From NCBI GenBank assembly GCA_000153385.1, contig CH672375.1, positions 602,352-666,351 on the forward strand: a stretch of DNA of 64,000 bases, read 5' to 3'. A model generated the notes under the pieces. The model searched no databases and was not told the DNA's origin. It saw only the letters and a list, made by a program, of their open reading frames with translations. The stretch is from Flavobacteria bacterium BBFL7 (GTDB lineage Bacteria; Bacteroidota; Bacteroidia; Flavobacteriales; Flavobacteriaceae). The position numbers and the translations under genes are program-made. Below, piece after piece: positions 1 to 9,623 of this stretch. Each line of letters starts with the position of its first letter. Position 1 is the first letter of the stretch.

Positions 1-1253
1 TGAGTATTTTTATAATCCAGTGCCTTTTCAAATAAAGAGGACTGTATCTCTTCTAACAATGCCACGACTTTATCTTCTATTCCGTCAATAGCAGTTGTCA
101 CTTTAGAAAGTGTATCTCTTCTTGCTAACTCCACTGTTCCGTTTTCTAAATCTCTAGCCCCTATTGCAATTCTTAAAGGAACACCTTGTAATTCGTGTTG
201 AGCAAATTTTGCACCTGGTCTCAAAGTATCTCTTTTATCATACTTAACAGTTACACCTTTTAATCTCAAAGACTTCATCAACTCATTTACAACAGTTGTT
301 ATTTCCTCAAACTGCTCATCCGTTTTGAAAATAGGAACTATTACTACCTGATTAGGCGCTAAATTTGGCGGTAGAACCAATCCTTTATCATCACTATGGG
401 TCATAATTAGTGCTCCCATTAAGCGAGTGGAAACACCCCATGAGGTTGCCCACACATACTCTTGCTTCCCTTCTTTAGAAGTAAACTTCACATCAAATGC
501 TTTAGCAAAATTCTGACCTAGAAAATGTGACGTTCCCGCTTGCAATGCCTTACCATCTTGCATTAAGGCTTCAATACAATAGGTTTCATCTGCACCTGCA
601 AAGCGCTCACTTTCGGTCTTTAACCCTTTAACTACAGGAATCGCCATAAAATTCTGAGCAAAATCTGCATAAATATCATTCATTTGTTCTGCCTCAGCTA
701 TCGCCTCTTTTTTAGTAGAATGAGCCGTATGACCTTCTTGCCATAAAAACTCTGCTGTACGCAAGAATAATCTAGTACGCATCTCCCACCTAACAACATT
801 TGCCCATTGATTGATTAATAATGGTAAATCTCTATAGGACTGAATCCACCCTTTATAGGTATTCCAAATTATTGCCTCACTAGTAGGCCTAACAACTAAT
901 TCCTCTTCAAGTTTAGCTTCAGGATCCACCCTTAACTTCCCAGGATTATCTGGATCATTCTGTAATCGATAATGAGTAACAACGGCGCATTCCTTAGCAA
1001 AGCCTTCAGCATTTTTCTCTTCAGCTTCAAAAAGACTTTTAGGAACAAATAATGGAAAATAAGCATTTTGATGACCAGTCTCTTTGAACATACGATCTAA
1101 TTCTGCCTGCATCTTCTCCCAAATTGCATAACCATATGGTTTGATAACCATACATCCTCTAACTGCACTATTTTCAGCTAAGTCGGCTTTGACAACTAGC
1201 TCATTATACCATTTTGAATAGTCTTCACTTCTACTGGTTAAGTTCTTTCCCAT
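1..1253 (-). CDS. proS: Prolyl-tRNA synthetase, C-terminus cut off by window edge
   Basis: I translated this region by hand. The minus strand is open from an ATG at 1253 to the window edge, about 417 codons, beginning [20 protein letters not shown]. It joins proline to tRNA-Pro in the cytoplasm. The sequence shows class II aminoacyl-tRNA synthetase features: a [10 protein letters not shown] segment, [20 protein letters not shown] (motif 2 region) and a Gly/Ala-rich ligand segment around [19 protein letters not shown]. The start MGKNL...YSKWYNELV is typical of the short eukaryote/archaeon-like ProS found in Bacteroidota, which lacks the bacterial editing insertion. The anticodon-binding domain begins near [11 protein letters not shown], and the rest lies outside the window. 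It is divergent from the lipoprotein gene at 1363. Confidence 0.95.
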   Translation of the reverse strand, partial: MGKNLTSRSEDYSKWYNELVVKADLAENSAVRGCMVIKPYGYAIWEKMQAELDRMFKETGHQNAYFPLFVPKSLFEAEEKNAEGFAKECAVVTHYRLQNDPDNPGKLRVDPEAKLEEELVVRPTSEAIIWNTYKGWIQSYRDLPLLINQWANVVRWEMRTRLFLRTAEFLWQEGHTAHSTKKEAIAEAEQMNDIYADFAQNFMAIPVVKGLKTESERFAGADETYCIEALMQDGKALQAGTSHFLGQNFAKAFDVKFTSKEGKQEYVWATSWGVSTRLMGALIMTHSDDKGLVLPPNLAPNQVVIVPIFKTDEQFEEITTVVNELMKSLRLKGVTVKYDKRDTLRPGAKFAQHELQGVPLRIAIGARDLENGTVELARRDTLSKVTTAIDGIEDKVVALLEEIQSSLFEKALDYKNT

Positions 1254-1362
1254 GTACTTTAATTTGGCACAAAACTTGATAATTACTATTAAGTTTTGTT
1301 AAAAGGTTTATTTAGCCCTCAAAACTACTTATTTTTATACTATCATCATAAATTATTACGCT

Positions 1363-2385
1363 ATGAGAACATCTACTTTAAAATTTTCGAAAACTTCAAG
1401 CATTTATGCCCTATTAGCATTGATGATTACCTTGACCTCATGTGGCTCGTTTGATGCAGTTTCTTATAATGATGGAATATATGGCGATAGCAATGAAGAA
1501 GATGAAATTGTAGAAGAAATAAGTTACGAAGATAATAGCGGTTCTTATTATAAAAACTTATTTGCTGAAAAGGCAGAACAATATGGGCAGAACTTCAATC
1601 AGGATAGTGTTTTCACTGATGTTGATAGTTATTCTTCTCAAAGCTATGATCAATCTAACCCAGATTATACTTCCAATTATGGCGGTGGAGAAAGTGGTTT
1701 TGGAGAAAATCCAAATTCTGTCGTTATTAACTATTACGATAACGGCTGGAACAATTGGGGTTGGAATACTGGGTTTGGATGGGGATGGCAAACAGGTATA
1801 GGTTGGAATAGCTGGAATCGACCTTTTGGATGGAATCGCCCTTTTGGATGGAACACAGGTTATGTTTGGGGAACCCCATGGTTTAGAGCTTATGGCTGGA
1901 ATTCTGGTTTTGGCTGGAATGGATATTATGGAGGTTGGAATGGTTTTTATGGAGGCTGGAATAATGGATGGGGCAACTATTACAATAGAAACAATTACGC
2001 ATTTGTAAATGGAAATAGAAATTACTACAGCAGAAATGCTGTTGGAAATTCATCTAGATATTCAAGAGGAACTACATCTGTAAATAATAGAAATACAACG
2101 AGACGCAATGTAGGTAGAGGAACTAATGGTGTTAGCCGTGGTCGATCAACTACAGCGACTAATTCTCGTAGCACAAGTCGAAATAGCACTGGAGTATCTA
2201 GACGCAGTTCAACTATATCTAATAACTCTACAGCAAGAAGCAATTCTTCTAGCCGTAGTAATAGAAGCAGTACAATGGGTCGTTCAAGCTCTAGCTCAAG
2301 AAGCTCTTCAAGCTCTACCCGATCTTCTAGTAGTTCATCAGGAAGATCATCTAGCGGAACAAGATCTAGCGGTCGTAGAGGATAG
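1363..2385 (+). CDS. Trp/Gly/Asn-rich lipoprotein with Ser/Arg-rich tail
   Basis: This is a 340-residue protein of unknown function. Residues 1-27 form a lipoprotein signal ending in a lipobox around LTSCGS, so it is probably anchored in the outer membrane. After an acidic segment (about 45-60), residues about 120-210 are an aromatic low-complexity region of repeated GWN, PFGWN and YGGWN units. Residues about 225-340 are extremely Ser/Arg rich, ending in runs of SSS and RSSSGR. Proteins of this kind next to OmpP1/FadL and proS recur in Flavobacteriia from memory, sometimes labelled vitellogenin-like, but that name says nothing about function. The OmpP1 gene follows after 21 nt, so the two are likely co-transcribed. 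Long shadow frames in this region are by-products of the repetitive composition. Confidence 0.85.
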   Translation: MRTSTLKFSKTSSIYALLALMITLTSCGSFDAVSYNDGIYGDSNEEDEIVEEISYEDNSGSYYKNLFAEKAEQYGQNFNQDSVFTDVDSYSSQSYDQSNPDYTSNYGGGESGFGENPNSVVINYYDNGWNNWGWNTGFGWGWQTGIGWNSWNRPFGWNRPFGWNTGYVWGTPWFRAYGWNSGFGWNGYYGGWNGFYGGWNNGWGNYYNRNNYAFVNGNRNYYSRNAVGNSSRYSRGTTSVNNRNTTRRNVGRGTNGVSRGRSTTATNSRSTSRNSTGVSRRSSTISNNSTARSNSSSRSNRSSTMGRSSSSSRSSSSSTRSSSSSSGRSSSGTRSSGRRG

Positions 2386-2406
2386 TTATAAACTCATTAT
2401 GTAATT

Positions 2407-3927
2407 ATGAAAAAATCAATAATATTATGCGCTTGTTTATTAGGCGCAGTAAGCAGCTACGGACAAACTGTAGCAGACGGGTTATTATATAGCCAGCAAG
2501 GCTCATATGGAACAGCTCGCTATCGCAGTATGAGTGGCGCCTTCGGAGCATTAGGCGGTGACCTTACCGCTATAGGAAGCAATCCAGCGGGATCTGTCAT
2601 ATTTGCTAACCATTACGCAAGTGTCTCTCTAGGATATACCGGCAATCAGACAGACAGTAATTTCATTGGATCTAATGCCGGCGATAATGATAATGACTTT
2701 ACATTAAATCAAGCTGGAGCGGTATTAGTCTATAAAAATCAAAATGAGAATGCAGCTGTCACTAAATTCTCTTTTGGACTTAACTATGACGATACTCGTA
2801 ATTATGACAACAACCTGTATATAGCAGGCTCAAATGATATTTCTATCTCAGAATATTTCTTGAGTTTTGCAAATGGTGTTGAACTTGACAACTTTCAATT
2901 AAGACCTGACGAAACCATATCCGGCCTTTATCGATTTCTAGGTGAAGATCAAGGTTTTGGTTCTCAACAAGGATTCTTAGGTTACCAATCATTTGTGATT
3001 GATGCGGTGGATAATAACGATGAATTTAATACTGCCTATGTTTCTAACACTGGTACAGGAACATTTGATCAACAATTATCTCAAAACACTTCGGGATATC
3101 AAAGTAAGCTATCATTTAATGGTGCATTAGAGATTAAAAATAAATTGAGCTTAGGACTTAATATAAATACTCATTATATCGATTATCAACGTTCAACATC
3201 TTTTACCGAGCAAAATAATAACGGCGCTTTAGTTGATGCCGTTAGATTTAATAATTTCCTCGATGTTCAAGCATCTGGTATTTCTCTTCAAGTCGGAGCT
3301 ATCGCAAAGTTAACTGACGCTATAAGAGTAGGTGCAGCTTATGAATCTCCAACATGGTATGATGTTGAGGAATCCATCACACAATCTGTATCTGCTAGAA
3401 GAGCAGATGGTAGTGGAGGAACGATTACCGAAATCATCGACCCGAATGTTGTCAATATTTTTGCCCCTTATGATTTAAGAACACCAGGTAGCATATCTGG
3501 AAGCTTTGCTTATATCTTTGGTAAAAAAGGATTGATAAGTGTAGATTATAGTTCCAAAAATTATTCAAGCCTACAATTTAAGCCAGCAAATGATCCTTTA
3601 TTTTCCAATAACAATCAGCAGATTGATCAAGATTTAACAAATGCTGGAACCTTACGTATAGGTGGAGAATACAGAGTTAGTAATTGGTCCTTACGTGCAG
3701 GATATCGTAATGAACAATCTCCTTATAAAAATAAAGACATTATGAATGATCTTACTGGATATAGCTTAGGTTTAGGATATACATGGGGACAAACTACGCT
3801 AGACATCTCTTACGATCGTGCTGAAAGAGACTATAGCCAGCAACTATTTGAATCAGGTTTAACCTCTAGTGCAGCTATCAATAATGTTCAAAACAACATT
3901 ATCGCTACGATTGGATTCAATTTTTAA
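2407..3927 (+). CDS. OmpP1/FadL-family outer-membrane transport protein
   Basis: This 506-residue protein has a signal peptide (MKKSIILCACLLGAVSSYGQ) and an OmpP1/FadL/TodX N-terminus, RYRSMSGAFGALGGDLTAIG followed by SNPAG. The rest has alternating short strands and turns consistent with a 14-stranded beta-barrel and ends in an aromatic residue (IATIGFNF), the usual recognition signal for the BAM machinery. Members of this family pass hydrophobic molecules such as fatty acids across the outer membrane; the substrate here cannot be read from sequence. It lies 21 nt downstream of the WGN-rich lipoprotein gene and ends before a strong bidirectional terminator. Databases sometimes call such proteins hemin receptor, for which I see no support. 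Confidence 0.88.
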   Translation: MKKSIILCACLLGAVSSYGQTVADGLLYSQQGSYGTARYRSMSGAFGALGGDLTAIGSNPAGSVIFANHYASVSLGYTGNQTDSNFIGSNAGDNDNDFTLNQAGAVLVYKNQNENAAVTKFSFGLNYDDTRNYDNNLYIAGSNDISISEYFLSFANGVELDNFQLRPDETISGLYRFLGEDQGFGSQQGFLGYQSFVIDAVDNNDEFNTAYVSNTGTGTFDQQLSQNTSGYQSKLSFNGALEIKNKLSLGLNINTHYIDYQRSTSFTEQNNNGALVDAVRFNNFLDVQASGISLQVGAIAKLTDAIRVGAAYESPTWYDVEESITQSVSARRADGSGGTITEIIDPNVVNIFAPYDLRTPGSISGSFAYIFGKKGLISVDYSSKNYSSLQFKPANDPLFSNNNQQIDQDLTNAGTLRIGGEYRVSNWSLRAGYRNEQSPYKNKDIMNDLTGYSLGLGYTWGQTTLDISYDRAERDYSQQLFESGLTSSAAINNVQNNIIATIGFNF

Positions 3928-3950
3928 TCGATTCTTATTAATAAATTAAA

Positions 3951-3985
3951 AAAAGCCTTTGAGAATATCCTCAAAGGCTTTTTTT
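3951..3985. terminator. Bidirectional intrinsic terminator between convergent genes
   Basis: A perfect 9-bp stem (GCCTTTGAG, loop AATATC, CTCAAAGGC) is flanked by an A-tract on the left and a T-tract on the right. It can therefore end transcription of the porin gene on + and of the T9SS gene on -. Confidence 0.85.
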
Positions 3986-4020
3986 AATTTAAAATGAATA
4001 GCATTCAGTTGCTATGCGAG

Positions 4021-4042
4021 TTACGCTTTCGCGAAAGCGTAA
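4021..4042. repeat. CGCTTTCGCGAAAGCG palindrome, copy 1 (intergenic)
   Basis: This is a perfect palindrome with 11-bp arms, core ACGCTTTCGCGAAAGCGT, 11 nt after the stop codon of the large T9SS gene. It has no T-tract and is separate from the terminator at 3951-3985. It is one of ten perfect-core copies in this window. Confidence 0.9.
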
Positions 4043-4052
4043 TACTATTTCC

Positions 4053-7000
4053 TTATCGTTTCAATGCAAAGTGTCCGGTTGCTTCTCCTTTTCTTCCATC
4101 TTGCTCGTACTCTATCTTAAACCAATAATCTGAACTAGGCAATGGCTGTCCATTATAATTTCCATCCCATCCAGGACCTACAGTGTCTAGCTGTTTTAAC
4201 AGCTTACCATATCTATCAAAGATATAAAGAGTTGTAATAGATAATCGATCTCCACCGATGATATTCCAAGTATCATGATAACCATCATTATTAGGTGTAA
4301 AATAGTCCGGATAACCAAATACAAAAACCTCAACGATTATTTCACCACAGCCAGAACGTTCAGCTATTGTTACATTGTGCAATCCTGGTGATACGTTATT
4401 AAACACTCCATTGTTCACATATGGTCCATCATCTAGTCTAAACCAGTACTCATCTGGTCCTGTAGCAGTTGCGATTATCTGATGATCAACTGCATAGGTT
4501 TCTGTTGTGACATCGACACTATATGCTGTAGGAATACCTGATTGCCTTACATTGGTCGTAGTTGAATTATCACATCCAGTGGCAATGTTAGTAACGATTA
4601 CTTCATAATCACCAGGCTCAATTGCATCGTGTGCAGGACCGTTAGAACCTGCTATTATGGTTCCATCTAAATACCATTCATAGGTATAGTCTGTATTGTT
4701 CAATCCAGTATCTAGAACTTCAGGACCATTTAGTAAAACTCCATTATTATCAATACATAAAACGTATTGTGACAACAAACTAGGTTGTGGCAATGGATCA
4801 ATGATTAAATTTACCGTTGTAAAACTTACACAATCTGTATTATCATCTTCTACTCTAATAAATAACGTAGTATCTGAATTATAGTCATAGCTTAAAGCGA
4901 CTTCATTTGAATCATTATCTGCATCGGTTTGTGAAATATGGTAACTCACGGTGACTCCAGTTTGCACACCTATAACTTGAGTAGTAACTGCAGTTAAATC
5001 AGCTACTGCACTACCAGTTCCATCATCACAATTATTTACATCCATAGGCATTACGACTACAGGCGCAGCTACCGCATCTATGATGAAATCTCCTATCGAA
5101 TAACAACCCGAAGCATTAGTAAGTCTGTAACTTATAGTTTGAGGATTTGCGGTATTAGAATAAGAGTTTTCATCTAACGCATTGGTATTATTTAAAGCAT
5201 CTGCATTAGAGGCATAATACAAAACCGTAACACCTGTCTGGCCATTTATTATTTCAGACTCACGATCGCTTAAAGAAAATATCGCAACCGTATCACCATC
5301 TTCATCACATTCCTCAAGATTAGAAACGGCTGCTATAGCAGGAATAGCATCTACTATTAAATCAAAACTAGTGGTGTTATAACATCCCGTATTAATGTTT
5401 TCTACTCTAACATAAATAGTTTCTGGCGAGGTTGTGTTGTCATAAGCCGTTGCAATTGATGGTGCATCAGCATCTGCATTTGCTTGACTAGTATGATAGG
5501 TAAAGATAAAATCTGCCGGCGCTAGACCGTTAAGAATTGTAGTTTCGTTAGCTGTTAAATCAAAATTCTCGGTACCATCACCACTAGGATCATCACACAA
5601 TTGTAAATCTGCAGCAGTTGCAATAGTAGGTGCAGGATTTAAAATTAAATTAAAACTTGTCGTTGTATAACAATCCGTATTATTAACATTTTCTGCACGA
5701 ACATAAATGGTTTGTAAATTTGAAGTATTAGCATAATTTAAGGATAAAGAACCTGTGTCCGCATCAGCATCTGTTTGTGAGACATGGTAGGTTACCTCAA
5801 CATCTGCAGGTAATTGTGTTCCTAACACCGTTGCTGTTTGTGCAGATAAGTCGAATAGTTCAGTACCATCATTTGAAGGGTCATCACATAGAGTCATATC
5901 AGTAACAGGATTTGCGATAGCCGTTGGAATGACCTCAATATCAAATGTACCCGTTGCATAACAATTCATATTTCCTGTAGGTGAAATTCTAACATAAATC
6001 GTTTCAACAGGTGTTGAAATATTAGTATAACTTCCTGGATTAGGAATGGACGCCGTATCCATATCTGCATCCATCTGAGTATTATGATAAGTAATCGTAA
6101 AATCTGTTGGATTTTGAACTCCTAAAATATCTGCTTCATTACTGGTAATATCAAAAATTTCGAACCCATCGTTAGAAGTATCATCGCACAAAGTGATAGT
6201 TTGAGCCGTATTAAACACAGCTTGAGGATCTACTCTAATTAAAAATGAAGTTGTGTTATAGCATGCATCGTTAAGTACACTTTCTATACGAACATAAATG
6301 GTTTCAGGACCAGTACCAGCATTCATATAACCACTACTAGTTAAAGCTGCTGTATTTGCATCTGCATCAGCTTGAGTACTGTGATAAGAAATATTAAAGT
6401 CTGCTGGATTTTGAGCTCCCAACACCATACTATTTCTAGACGAAAGAATAAAGGTTGCTATCCCATCATTTGATACATCATCACAAGCGATCATATCCAT
6501 CGGAACATTTGCTACAGGTGTAGGTGACACTGTTATATCAAAACTTCCTGTATCATTACAAGTGGCATCCGTGACGCTTTCAACACGTACATAAATCGTT
6601 TCTGCTGGTGTTAGTACATTTATATAATTAGTAGGATTAGGTATAGCATTCATACCAGCATCAGCATCTAGTTGACTAGTATGATAAGTAACTGTAAAAT
6701 CCATAGCCGATTGACTACCCAAGATACCAACCTCTTGTGAAGTTAAGTCAAAAGCCTCAAACCCATCATTACTAGGATCATCACATAAATCAATGTCTGG
6801 AACCATATTATAAGTAGCACTACCTACTGAGATATCAAATGATTCAACAACTACACACATAGTTGTGCTATCTGTTATCGCTGCATAAATAGTTTGTGGA
6901 TTTGATGTGTTTGTAAATGCGGTAGGTGTTGGAATTGCTCCTACACCATTCTCTGCATCTGACTGTGTCAAATGATAAGTAATAGGAAAATCAGTTGCTG

Positions 7001-8633
7001 CGAGACCATTTAATATCTCTACATCACGAGTTGTTAAATCCACCGTAGCGGCTGTTCCCGTAGGATCACAAATAACAAAACCAGATGGAACACCATTTGT
7101 TATTTCTGGAAGTACTGTTATACAAACAACCTCTGTATAAGTACAACCAAAGTTATCTATAAACTCATAGGTATAACAATTCACACCTTCGGCAGTAGGA
7201 GTAACTGTTATCGTATTACCAACCGTATTTGTAATAGACGGATCAGGTAACCATTGCTCACTAGTCGCGTTAGGTGTAAACGATAAATCTGCCGGAATAA
7301 TTGCCGGATTGAAATTAAGTCCCCAGTAAAAAATATAACCATTATCAGACGACAAATTATCTGTAATATTAATACACCATTGTCCATTAAGCGGCGTACC
7401 TACAAAAGTACTATAAGGATCAACTGGCAGATAATCACCTGCTGGTAAAGTAGTAACACCAGCCTGAGCTTGCGCCCAAGTTTGCGTTGCACTTTCTGTA
7501 AATACATAATCAAATCCAGTACCTGGATTTAAATCAGTATCAACATCGATAGGCACTCCTAAAAAAGTCCCACCACCACCACTTCCATACGTGTGTAAAG
7601 AAACTGTTGCTCCATTAGGTGCAGTAACTGAAATATCTAAATCACCTAGATAAGAATGCTCCATATTTAAGAAGATATCTACTAGATCAGATGCGTTAGT
7701 CATAGTCGCTCCTGGCGGGAACAAATCAACACTCACACAAGTTTGATAACTAGTCGTCCCGTTATCATCTGGCAAAAATGTTCTACCAGTTATAGGTGGC
7801 GATGGCGTTATTGCAAATTCTATAGGCGTTACATTACCATTAATATCAGTTGATTCTCCATAACATATTGTATTATCAACCGCAGCAGTTCCTGTAAAAT
7901 CTGGATCTGTAGATACATGAACGACAACATCTCTAGATTCTCGATCAGAACAACCGGCTGCATCTGTGACTACAAAATCTATTAAATAAATACCAGAAGT
8001 GGTATAAGTTTCAGTTTGAATAGCGCCAGGATTTAATCCTCCACCGTTACCTAGATCCCATTCATAGGTAGCTCCAGTTCCATCGACACTAAAAGTTGCA
8101 GATCCATCAAAGTTTACAGTATCACCTTGGCAAATACGTACTATCCCATCTGCATCTGGTGCTGGAGTTGTAACGATGCTAGTACTAATTGCTTGACAAG
8201 GATCAAAACAGCTTATCCCAGCTCTCCATCCTGCACCAGTTCCACTACCATTAGAAGTAAAGGTCACGGTTAAGCAACCCGTTGGATTTCCTGCACTAGC
8301 CTGAAACATTCCTGGTGCTGTAGTCGTATTAGTAAATGTTCCTAATTGTGGCGCTGCGGTAGAATCTCCATCATAGATGGTTAACACATCTCCGGTCTGG
8401 ATAATCAATTGAATAAAGTTAAGTTGCATCCTATCGGTCTGGATACCTGGACAGAAAACGGCATAACCATTTATGTTATTACTATAATCTCCATTCTGGC
8501 CATCATCATTAAAAGAGCCACTACAGGTTACAAACCTGGTCGGGACACCGTTATTATCGGGCATGTTAATAATTCCTTGACCAGTGGCAAATAACCCTAT
8601 CAAGATTATCGCAATTGTTAATAAATGTTTCAT
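4053..8633 (-). CDS. Giant secreted T9SS type B protein with CUB, PKD, P-domain-like and tandem repeats
   Basis: This 1526-residue protein has a signal peptide (MKHLLTIAIILIGLFATGQG). A CUB-like region follows (about 30-145; SGNPTGCLTVTFTSNGSGTG type motifs), then a PKD-like segment (about 160-240; TYEWDLGNGGG). Next is a proprotein-convertase P-domain-like region (about 295-445; DLVDIFLNMEHSYLGDLDIS). About eight tandem units of roughly 95 residues (about 510-1290) follow, each with a CDD...NDG acidic turn, a TYH-SQ-DADA motif and an ETIYVRVE strand. The C-terminus (PDYFTPNNDGYHDTWNI onward, about 1437-1526) is a gliding-motility-type CHU_C domain, the T9SS type B sorting signal. I infer secretion to the cell surface or medium and a role in adhesion or surface interaction. 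A shorter paralog lies at 20774-23440. Confidence 0.88.
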   Translation of the reverse strand: MKHLLTIAIILIGLFATGQGIINMPDNNGVPTRFVTCSGSFNDDGQNGDYSNNINGYAVFCPGIQTDRMQLNFIQLIIQTGDVLTIYDGDSTAAPQLGTFTNTTTAPGMFQASAGNPTGCLTVTFTSNGSGTGAGWRAGISCFDPCQAISTSIVTTPAPDADGIVRICQGDTVNFDGSATFSVDGTGATYEWDLGNGGGLNPGAIQTETYTTSGIYLIDFVVTDAAGCSDRESRDVVVHVSTDPDFTGTAAVDNTICYGESTDINGNVTPIEFAITPSPPITGRTFLPDDNGTTSYQTCVSVDLFPPGATMTNASDLVDIFLNMEHSYLGDLDISVTAPNGATVSLHTYGSGGGGTFLGVPIDVDTDLNPGTGFDYVFTESATQTWAQAQAGVTTLPAGDYLPVDPYSTFVGTPLNGQWCINITDNLSSDNGYIFYWGLNFNPAIIPADLSFTPNATSEQWLPDPSITNTVGNTITVTPTAEGVNCYTYEFIDNFGCTYTEVVCITVLPEITNGVPSGFVICDPTGTAATVDLTTRDVEILNGLAATDFPITYHLTQSDAENGVGAIPTPTAFTNTSNPQTIYAAITDSTTMCVVVESFDISVGSATYNMVPDIDLCDDPSNDGFEAFDLTSQEVGILGSQSAMDFTVTYHTSQLDADAGMNAIPNPTNYINVLTPAETIYVRVESVTDATCNDTGSFDITVSPTPVANVPMDMIACDDVSNDGIATFILSSRNSMVLGAQNPADFNISYHSTQADADANTAALTSSGYMNAGTGPETIYVRIESVLNDACYNTTSFLIRVDPQAVFNTAQTITLCDDTSNDGFEIFDITSNEADILGVQNPTDFTITYHNTQMDADMDTASIPNPGSYTNISTPVETIYVRISPTGNMNCYATGTFDIEVIPTAIANPVTDMTLCDDPSNDGTELFDLSAQTATVLGTQLPADVEVTYHVSQTDADADTGSLSLNYANTSNLQTIYVRAENVNNTDCYTTTSFNLILNPAPTIATAADLQLCDDPSGDGTENFDLTANETTILNGLAPADFIFTYHTSQANADADAPSIATAYDNTTSPETIYVRVENINTGCYNTTSFDLIVDAIPAIAAVSNLEECDEDGDTVAIFSLSDRESEIINGQTGVTVLYYASNADALNNTNALDENSYSNTANPQTISYRLTNASGCYSIGDFIIDAVAAPVVVMPMDVNNCDDGTGSAVADLTAVTTQVIGVQTGVTVSYHISQTDADNDSNEVALSYDYNSDTTLFIRVEDDNTDCVSFTTVNLIIDPLPQPSLLSQYVLCIDNNGVLLNGPEVLDTGLNNTDYTYEWYLDGTIIAGSNGPAHDAIEPGDYEVIVTNIATGCDNSTTTNVRQSGIPTAYSVDVTTETYAVDHQIIATATGPDEYWFRLDDGPYVNNGVFNNVSPGLHNVTIAERSGCGEIIVEVFVFGYPDYFTPNNDGYHDTWNIIGGDRLSITTLYIFDRYGKLLKQLDTVGPGWDGNYNGQPLPSSDYWFKIEYEQDGRKGEATGHFALKR

Positions 8634-8767
8634 CTTTTTAAATTTGCTTTTTTCACTTTTTCATCTGCTTCTACAAATATGCAGAAAATCCTTAACATCA
8701 TCTTAACGTAACAACACTTTTCTTTAGTCTAAATCCCTTAAAACACTCGTATTACATCCGTATTCCA

Positions 8768-8775
8768 TACCTTTG
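8768..8775 (+). promoter_or_regulatory. Candidate -7 promoter element for folE
   Basis: TACCTTTG matches the Bacteroidota sigma-70 -7 consensus TAnnTTTG, 40 nt upstream of the chosen ATG. I see no clear -33 TTG at the expected spacing, so this is tentative. Confidence 0.4.
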
Positions 8776-8815
8776 CTTTTTAATATTTACGACTCCTTTT
8801 AGAGCAAAAGTGCAC

Positions 8816-9487
8816 ATGAAAATAGAAGACTTAATTAATGATGTAGATGATCACGACCATTTATCATCAAATGAACAAACACCTTTAAGACCTGACGCTT
8901 TCGAAAAAAGTGATGCAGAGAAGATAGAAATCATTAAAAAAGATGTCCACAATATCCTTGAAACGCTAGGAATGGACATGACAGATGATAGTTTAAAAGG
9001 CACACCCAATCGTGTGGCAAAAATGTTTGTGAAGGAAATTTTTGGCGGTTTACGTCCAGATGTAAAGCCTAACGCATCTACTTTTGAAAATAAGTATAAA
9101 TACGGCGAGATGCTCGTAGAGAAGAATATTGTTCTTTACTCAACATGTGAGCACCACTTACTTCCTATAGTAGGTAGAGCACACGTTGCTTATATCTCAA
9201 ATGGATCTGTCGTTGGACTTTCTAAAATGAACCGTATTGTAGATTATTATGCAAAACGTCCACAGGTTCAAGAACGATTGAACATACAGATTGTACGTGA
9301 ACTGCAACAGGTTATGAATACAGAAGATGTAGCCTGCGTTATCGATGCAAAACACCTATGCGTTAATAGTCGTGGCATACGCGATATAGAAAGCAGTACG
9401 GTGACCGGTGAATTTGGCGGTGCGTTTAAAGATCCTATTGTACGCCGAGAATTTCTCGATTACATTAAAATGGAAACAAAATTTTAA
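8816..9487 (+). CDS. folE: GTP cyclohydrolase I
   Basis: This enzyme converts GTP to 7,8-dihydroneopterin triphosphate, the first step of folate/pterin synthesis and, through QueD, of queuosine precursors. Counting from the ATG at 8816 (223 residues), the zinc ligands are Cys111 and His114 in TCEHHLLP and Cys182 in KHLCVNSRGI. The core motifs GTPNRVAKMF, VGLSKMNRIVDYY and RPQVQERL are intact. A GTG at 8810 would add two residues (MH); I prefer the ATG. The N-terminal about 30 residues are acidic and variable, as in other Flavobacteriia. It heads a + strand run with cysS, yidD, lgt and the DUF192 gene. QueE, another deazapurine-pathway enzyme, is encoded at 32.6 kb. Confidence 0.96.
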   Translation: MKIEDLINDVDDHDHLSSNEQTPLRPDAFEKSDAEKIEIIKKDVHNILETLGMDMTDDSLKGTPNRVAKMFVKEIFGGLRPDVKPNASTFENKYKYGEMLVEKNIVLYSTCEHHLLPIVGRAHVAYISNGSVVGLSKMNRIVDYYAKRPQVQERLNIQIVRELQQVMNTEDVACVIDAKHLCVNSRGIRDIESSTVTGEFGGAFKDPIVRREFLDYIKMETKF

Positions 9488-9559
9488 TTAGTATAGAATC
9501 GTAAGTTTGTAGATCGTTTTACCCAAAAAAAATAATTGGGCATAAAGTTTTTATATGAT

Positions 9560-9573
9560 GCTTTCGCGAAAGC
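9560..9573. repeat. CGCTTTCGCGAAAGCG palindrome, copy 2 (intergenic)
   Basis: A perfect GCTTTCGCGAAAGC core between folE and cysS. The outer flanks are imperfect (AT on the left, GTAT on the right). Confidence 0.85.
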
Positions 9574-9623
9574 GTATTTTTAAAAATCCATAACCTACAA
9601 CTACTTCAAATAATATATAAATC

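Noticed and set aside
1562-2404. Overlapping frames on both strands inside the WGN-rich lipoprotein gene
   Set aside because: The low-complexity sequence keeps several frames open. Only the frame at 1363-2385 has a signal peptide and sensible composition.
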